A stretch of 64,000 nt of DNA from Torymus aiolomorphi (Eukaryota > Arthropoda > Insecta > Hymenoptera > Torymidae), in NCBI GenBank assembly GCA_036365515.1, contig CM070873.1, positions 193,749,104 to 193,813,103 of the forward strand, in the 5' to 3' direction. This document shows, one piece after another, positions 58,945 to 64,000 of this stretch. The position numbers and the translations under genes are program-made. The notes under the pieces are model-generated. The model made no database searches. It saw only the letters and a list, made by a program, of their open reading frames with translations, and was not told the DNA's origin. Numbering within the stretch: position 1 is the stretch's first letter; the number at the start of each line of letters is the position of its first letter.

Positions 58945-59890
58945 TTGTTGATTTGGTCAATTCTAATTTTCGATATGTTGATGATTCGATTTGTTGTATC
59001 AAAAAAGACGATATTCATATATTGAATCAATGTTTTAACAATTTTGATTCCAACGTTAAGTTTACTTATGAAATTGAAATTAATAACAATATTAACTTTT
59101 TGGACGTGTCTCTCATTAAACAGGATGGTAATATTATCACTGACTGGTATTCAAAATCGATGTCATCTAATAGAACTTTAAACTACTACAGCAACCACCC
59201 GATATCATTAAAAAAGAATATAGTTTTTAACTTGATTGATAGAGCTATCCTTTTATCAGATAAACGTTTTCATAATAGAAATATATTGCGGGTTAAAAAT
59301 ATACTTAAAGAGAACTCATATCCACCAGAGTTTATTGACAAACATATAAGATCTAGACTATTTAAAATTCGTTTTCAAAATAAAACAAACAGTCCTGTAA
59401 ATACTAACCGCCACAACATTAAAGTATCACTTCCATTTTATTCAAAATTTTACAACAATTGTTGAAAAAGTTTTACGGAAACACAATATTGTAACGATCC
59501 CAAATATAGTTAATAAACTCTCAAAACTAGTTATTCTTGGTAAAGATAAAACCAACAAACTCGAGCAAACGAATGTGGTTTATGAGTTCCCTTGTAAAGA
59601 TTGCAATGCACGGTACATAGGCGAGACAAAACGCGCCCTAAATAAACGAATTGCCGAACATCGCAAGAATAATAATGATGAGTTGGTTGTCAATATACAT
59701 AAAAATGAATATAATCATGAATTTGATCTTGAAGCAGTAACAATTAGAGATATTGAAAATAACTATAATAAAAGACATTTCTGAAATGTTATTTATTAAC
59801 AGTACACCAAATACAATAAACAAAAAAGAAGATACACAGAATCTCAGTAGAGAATACAAATCTATCTTTAAGCTGTTACATAAAAAGTAA
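58945..59890 (+). pseudogene. Penelope-like element remnant A: RT C-terminus + GIY-YIG endonuclease
   Basis: RT part: 'FRYVDDSICCIK' (catalytic Asp pair) and 'NINFLDVSLIKQDG' at 58960-59465. GIY-YIG part: 'VVYEFPCKDC' and 'ARYIGETKRALNKRIAEH' at 59575-59680. A one-base frameshift lies near 59453, and another at about 59778 just before the C-terminal 'SEML'-like region. The end is at 59890. The N-terminal RT half is missing, since the copy starts right after the inverted repeat. Confidence 0.8.
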
Positions 59891-59922
59891 AGTATATTCT
59901 CTATCTAATTCAAAATTTGTTA

Positions 59923-60032
<110 letters not shown>

Positions 60033-60191
60033 GTCATGTTGCTATGTACTTTCACATTACTCGACGAATCGCTGTGCGATAACTTAGGTAATTCGTTTCG
60101 TAATTTTTAAAAAATTTTTTGAAACAGTGTAAGTTAAGACTAGCGTGAGCTCGTTCTGTTAATTATATTATTTTTTTTTTTTTTTTTTTTT

Positions 60192-60434
60192 GGAAAGGAA
60201 AATAAAGATGATGACAAAAAATTTGTAATTAATAGTCACATCAACAATTATAAACATAAGTTTAACTTTGATAATGCTAAGATACTTGATACTGAAAGTT
60301 GTTGGAAAAAAAGATTAATTTCCGAAATGATTAACATCAAATTACAAGATAATCCTATAAATATAAAAGAAGACACTCAGAAATTAAGTAACCATTATTC
60401 CCAATTATTGAACAAATTGAAAAGAATCAAATAA
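60192..60434 (+). pseudogene. Penelope-like element remnant B: GIY-YIG C-terminal fragment
   Basis: Open for about 80 codons after a long T-run (60169-60191). Contains 'LDTESCWKKRLISEMINI' and 'KEDTQKLSNHYSQLLNKL', the same C-terminal signature as remnants A and C, with stop TAA at 60432. There is no start codon, because the 5' part is lost. Confidence 0.7.
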
Positions 60435-61250
60435 ATTGAATACAACTGTTATTTTTATTGATACAATTTAAGTTCACATAACTTCAAAATATTCGAATTG
60501 CCCGCGTGGTTACCTCATTGGTGTATGAATGCAGTAGTGTATTACTGCCACTCGTGGGGCTTCGTATCTGCGTAAGCACCACACTCCGTTGTGTTCAATG
60601 CGCAAGGACGAGGCGCCTAAGATCTAAGGAGAGATTTGAATTTTGATGGGTTTTCTTTAATGATAAAGGTTAATTTTTACTTTGTGGTTGTGACAAATTG
60701 ATTTTTAGGACACTAACAATAAAGTTTTAACTAAACTGACCTTATCTACCTGTTTAGGTAATAATTATAAATTAATTAGATTTTAATATCGTCATTGATA
60801 TACTGTGTCAATTACTATATTCAAATTTATCAGTGGTCTGTTTACATCTTCTTAACGTAGTCTAACTGCCTTTGCTTTCCCTTGTGTTAATTTATTATTG
60901 TTTGTTTATTATATGTTAATTTATTCTGTTACTGTCCTAACTTAATGTGAGTTAAAAAGTGTGCAAAGCTCTTAATACAATTGAAGATGTTTATATTGTT
61001 TTTACCAAGAAAGCAAGGTAACAGTTGTAATCAATTTGACTTCTCAACTTTTGTGCAAAATTTTTCCATCTGATTTTTCACTATTGTTTCTATATTTTTT
61101 AGATAAACAAAAACACAATTTTATAAAATTGACGATTTTTTAACATTATAATGAATGTAATTTTAGGTAAGAATGACGAACAAATTGTTTATTTTTGTAT
61201 GTATTTTAATTATTGACTTGTATTTATCTCCACATGTTAATAAATTCTAG

Positions 61251-61293
61251 TGCTTGATAAGGATAACAAAATAGTTATCGAAACGTTGCACGA
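61251..61293 (+). ncRNA. Hammerhead-ribozyme-like motif 1 (Penelope 3' region)
   Basis: 'cttgataagg' + 'ataac aaaata gttat' + 'cgaaacg' gives the order core, stem II, GAAAC. The first core is degenerate relative to CUGANGA. Confidence 0.35.
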
Positions 61294-61420
61294 ACAGTAA
61301 CTCAATGTACTCATTAACACCGAACCTTTCCAAAAAAACTATTTAATAATGAGTGACAAAGAAATTTTATGAATAATTATATTATTATTATTTTTTTTTA
61401 TTTTTTTTTTTTTAATAAAG

Positions 61421-61461
61421 CCTGAAGAGTGCGACAAACCCGTCGACGAAACGTTGCAACT
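61421..61461 (+). ncRNA. Hammerhead-ribozyme-like motif 2
   Basis: 'ctgaagag' matches CUGANGAG. Then 'gcgac aaaccc gtcg' can form stem II, followed by 'cgaaac'. These are the two conserved core strands in correct order and spacing. Stem III would be very short, as reported for Penelope hammerheads. Activity is unproven. Confidence 0.5.
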
Positions 61462-61684
61462 ACTTAGCATCGTAGTCTATTTTCTTTTCTGCTCCCAACG
61501 GATCTGGTCAGAATTGACCAAAACAAAAATTTTTACATTTGACAATGGGGTGTAAAATTGTGAATACGATTACAAAATCAAGTTACGATATTATGTTTTA
61601 ATAAATATGTAAAAAGAGCAAATAAAGTTTTATCAATACATTTTATTAATGTTAATATTTTATTTCATTATATTTCTGCATATT

Positions 61685-61825
61685 CAATGAAACATAATAT
61701 TTATGCATGCTTTTACATTAAAAACAAATTATTTATTAATTAATTAAAATTACAAATGAGATCTCATATGAGAGATCTCACATAGATATCGTATGTCTGA
61801 AATTCGTATAACGGTATCATATATC
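61685..61825. repeat. Right member of the inverted repeat around Penelope fragments
   Basis: Inverse of 58795-58942 with substitutions. The outer sequences then diverge. Confidence 0.7.
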
Positions 61826-61957
61826 ATTTTCACGCGGGTTATAATTAAAAATAATAATTTGATGAATCATTTATGCAAATAATTTCTATTAATTCTAATT
61901 GTGTAATTATAATATAATAAAGTGATTGAACAAGTATAAGTAGCTTTTAATTTAAGG

Positions 61958-62275
61958 GGTTCCAGAACACCACACGTAAAAAATGTTATAAAAGTTATAT
62001 AAAATTTTTCTAACGATATGGTTCTATATAAATAACATATAAACTGTGTATAGAAAGCATATAGAGTTTGCAAGAGGAAGGTAATTTTTGTTGTAGTTAA
62101 GGTAATTAAAAAAAAATTACCTTAATTAGAACAAAAATTATCTTCCTCTTGCCAAATCTATATGGTTTCTATAAAATTGATATATTATTTATATAGAACC
62201 ATTTATTTATAAATTTTTTATATAACTTTTATAAAATTTTTATAAAATTGTTTTAGTGGGACCATTCAAAGCAAA
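61958..62275. mobile_element. Fold-back element (~315 bp)
   Basis: Arms pair 'ggttctatataaataa' with 'ttatttatatagaacc', 'agaggaaggtaatttt' with 'aaaattatcttcctct', and a central 'aaggtaattaaaaaaaaatt'. No coding capacity. Confidence 0.75.
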
Positions 62276-62544
62276 TAGACATTAAAAAGTTTAATTATGG
62301 ATACAAGATATTTAATAACAATTCAATAAACTTTCTCTCGTATTTTATGTTCTTTATCTCCTATTGTTTGATAAATTATGTCTCCGAAAAGGTATGATAA
62401 AAAATAAAAACTACTAATACATTTCATGAAATTATATTTTTTAAACTCTATACTTTAGAAATACTATGAAGGAATTTAAATGTTATGAGGATCCTCGTGA
62501 GGGCCAATTCCCAGAAATAAATTTGTAACAATCTTGACTATTAG

Positions 62545-62584
62545 ATTGCAACGTTTGGTCAGGAAGTTCCCTGACCTCTTCAGG
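62545..62584 (-). ncRNA. Hammerhead-ribozyme-like motif 3 (minus, Penelope copy C)
   Basis: On the minus strand 'ctgaagagg' is followed by 'tcagg gaactt cctga' (stem II) and 'ccaaacgttgc'. The expected GAAAC reads CAAAC, one base off, so it is probably inactive. It lies 3' of Penelope gene C, the expected place. Confidence 0.4.
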
Positions 62585-62780
62585 CTATATTAAAAATATA
62601 CAGAGTTAGAACACATACAAAAATAAAAATAAAAAACTAGTCAAATAAATTAAACACAATCTGTGCAAAAACATTTACCTATAAATAGCTAAGTCGATAC
62701 TGGTAAGATATACCAGTAGAGTCGAGATAGTACAGAACATAATGCACGCTTCGCTGGGGTTTATATATTATCACGCTTGT

Positions 62781-64000
62781 TTACCTTTTTAAATGTAACG
62801 TTCTTAACAGCTTTTTGTATATATTATTCAAATTTTGTGTATCTTCTATTCTATTGATGCTGTTATGATTTAAATTAATATATAACATTTCGGAAATAAT
62901 TCGTTTCGTGTAATTGTTTTCCCTGTCTAAAATTTGGATGTTTTTCCAGTCAACGATGTGTTTCATAGTTCTTTGGTGTGTTGCTATTACTGATTTGTTA
63001 TCCTTATCTCTTTCATGTTCTTTAATCCAAGTTTTTAACATTCGCTTAGTTTCGCCAATATAAGTCGATGTACAAGATATACAATTTATCTTATAGACTA
63101 CGCCACATGTTTCTGATTTTTCTATTTTATCCTTTCCTAATTTAATTATATTGTTCAATTTTTTGTTGATCTAAGGTACTGTGCGGATGTTATATTTGTT
63201 TAAAATATACGAACATTTTTTATAAAAAGTATTATTATACGGAATGGAAATTGTAGTTAGTGGACGGTTCTCATTATTAGTCTTTTTATTGTGATATTTG
63301 AGTTTTCGAAGTCTATTTCGTATATGTATGTTTATACATTCGGAAGGATAATCGTTACATAAGAGAAGTTCTGTAATTTTGTGTATATTCGCATCATGAA
63401 AACAAGTGTCGTATAAAAGAATTGCTCTATCAACAGGTTCGCAACGATGTTTATTTTTTGTTGTATGGTGTGGTTAGAATTATAATTTAACAGTCTCGAT
63501 GATGCTGTTGTTTTTTGATACCAATTAGTCAAAATTTGATTGTTTTTTCTCGTAAGACTTAGATCTAAAAAATTTGTACTATTGTCTATTTCAGATTCGA
63601 ATGCAAATTTAAGATGAGTATTATACTTGTTAAACACTTGTAGAACTGTACCAACTTGATCGCTTTTTATACATAAAATTGTGTCATCTACATATCTAAA
63701 GAAAAGAGCGGAATACAATCGTGTGTAATTTTTAATTCGCGCAAGCAGTCTATTTCTAAATCTTCCATAACCATGTCAAAGAACAATGATGAGATAGGAG
63801 AACCCATAGGTGTGCCAAATATTTGTTTATAAGTTCTATTGTTGAAATTGAAATATGTGTTGTCAAATAAGAAACCGACTATATTCCGAATCTCATGAAA
63901 AGGAATTTTGCATTTATTGTGAATATGTGTGTAACGTCTGTCTATGCTTTCTAATACTAAATCGCACGGTATATTTGTAAACAGAGAGCAAACGTCCAGA
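62781..64000 (-). pseudogene. Penelope-like element copy C: RT + GIY-YIG, runs off the window
   Basis: Minus strand. From the window edge come 'LDVCSLFTNIPCD' and 'QIFGTPMGSPISS' (RT motifs), then 'FFRYVDDTILC' after a frameshift near 63735. RT continues to a stop at 63332, and a further stop (TAG) lies near 63175. A GIY-YIG domain follows ('GVVYKINC', 'STYIGETKRML'). The conserved Arg of the GIY-YIG helix reads Trp ('KTWIKEHE', against 'NKRIAEH' in remnant A). The C-terminus ends at 62781. The element's 5' part lies outside the window. Confidence 0.8.

Overview
The window looks like transposon-rich, AT-rich nuclear DNA of an arthropod, most probably an insect. The evidence is Tc1/mariner elements with TA target duplications, a Ty1/copia element whose primer site matches an internal part of initiator tRNA-Met, an R1-clade non-LTR retrotransposon, Penelope-like elements, GT-AG introns and many fold-back MITEs. 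A hymenopteran (ant-like) host is only an impression. I see no ordinary host housekeeping gene, rRNA gene, functional tRNA gene, CRISPR array or bacterial operon. Almost everything explainable is mobile or repetitive DNA, much of it nested.

Layout. 1-5644: a satellite with two-tier (higher-order) organisation. 5952-6195: a fold-back element. 6465-14982: a Mutator-like (MULE) gene split by a 4.9-kb intron. It encodes a transposase, a YqaJ-type nuclease and a Ulp1-type cysteine protease. The intron holds a broken mariner, fold-backs and inverted repeats. 15262-19700: a ~200-bp tandem repeat invaded by a DUF4817-type TA-inserting DNA transposon and by a 5'-truncated R1-clade element. 20337-21106: a TA-flanked element carrying a tRNA-like Pol III box pair. 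21735-22306: fold-backs. 22426-23719: a mariner with an intact transposase. 24390-25216: a decayed DDE transposase.

28739-36250: a complete copia element with near-identical LTRs, ATAAA target duplications, one long gag-pol frame and a probable 5' intron. Its internal sequence is saturated with the pentamer TCAGA. 37438-38045: a set of nested hairpins. 38623-40781: a broken transposase-like gene of a KDZ/CACTA-like family. 41463-46239: an LTR element with ~1-kb LTRs that carries only gag. 48136-48830: a fold-back. 49850-51439: a ~393-bp tandem repeat. 51440-57800: a 6.4-kb element with ~1-kb terminal inverted repeats that contains other fold-backs. 58945-64000: three Penelope-like remnants (two +, one -) with hammerhead-like motifs.

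How the parts relate. The elements record a layered insertion history. Empty-site comparisons inside the window (the two arms of the 51440-57800 element, and the split ~200-bp repeat) give the order of insertions directly. Two elements look capable of recent activity: the mariner at 22426-23719 and the copia at 28739-36250. The MULE, DUF4817, KDZ-like, gag-only and Penelope genes each carry one to a few clear lesions.
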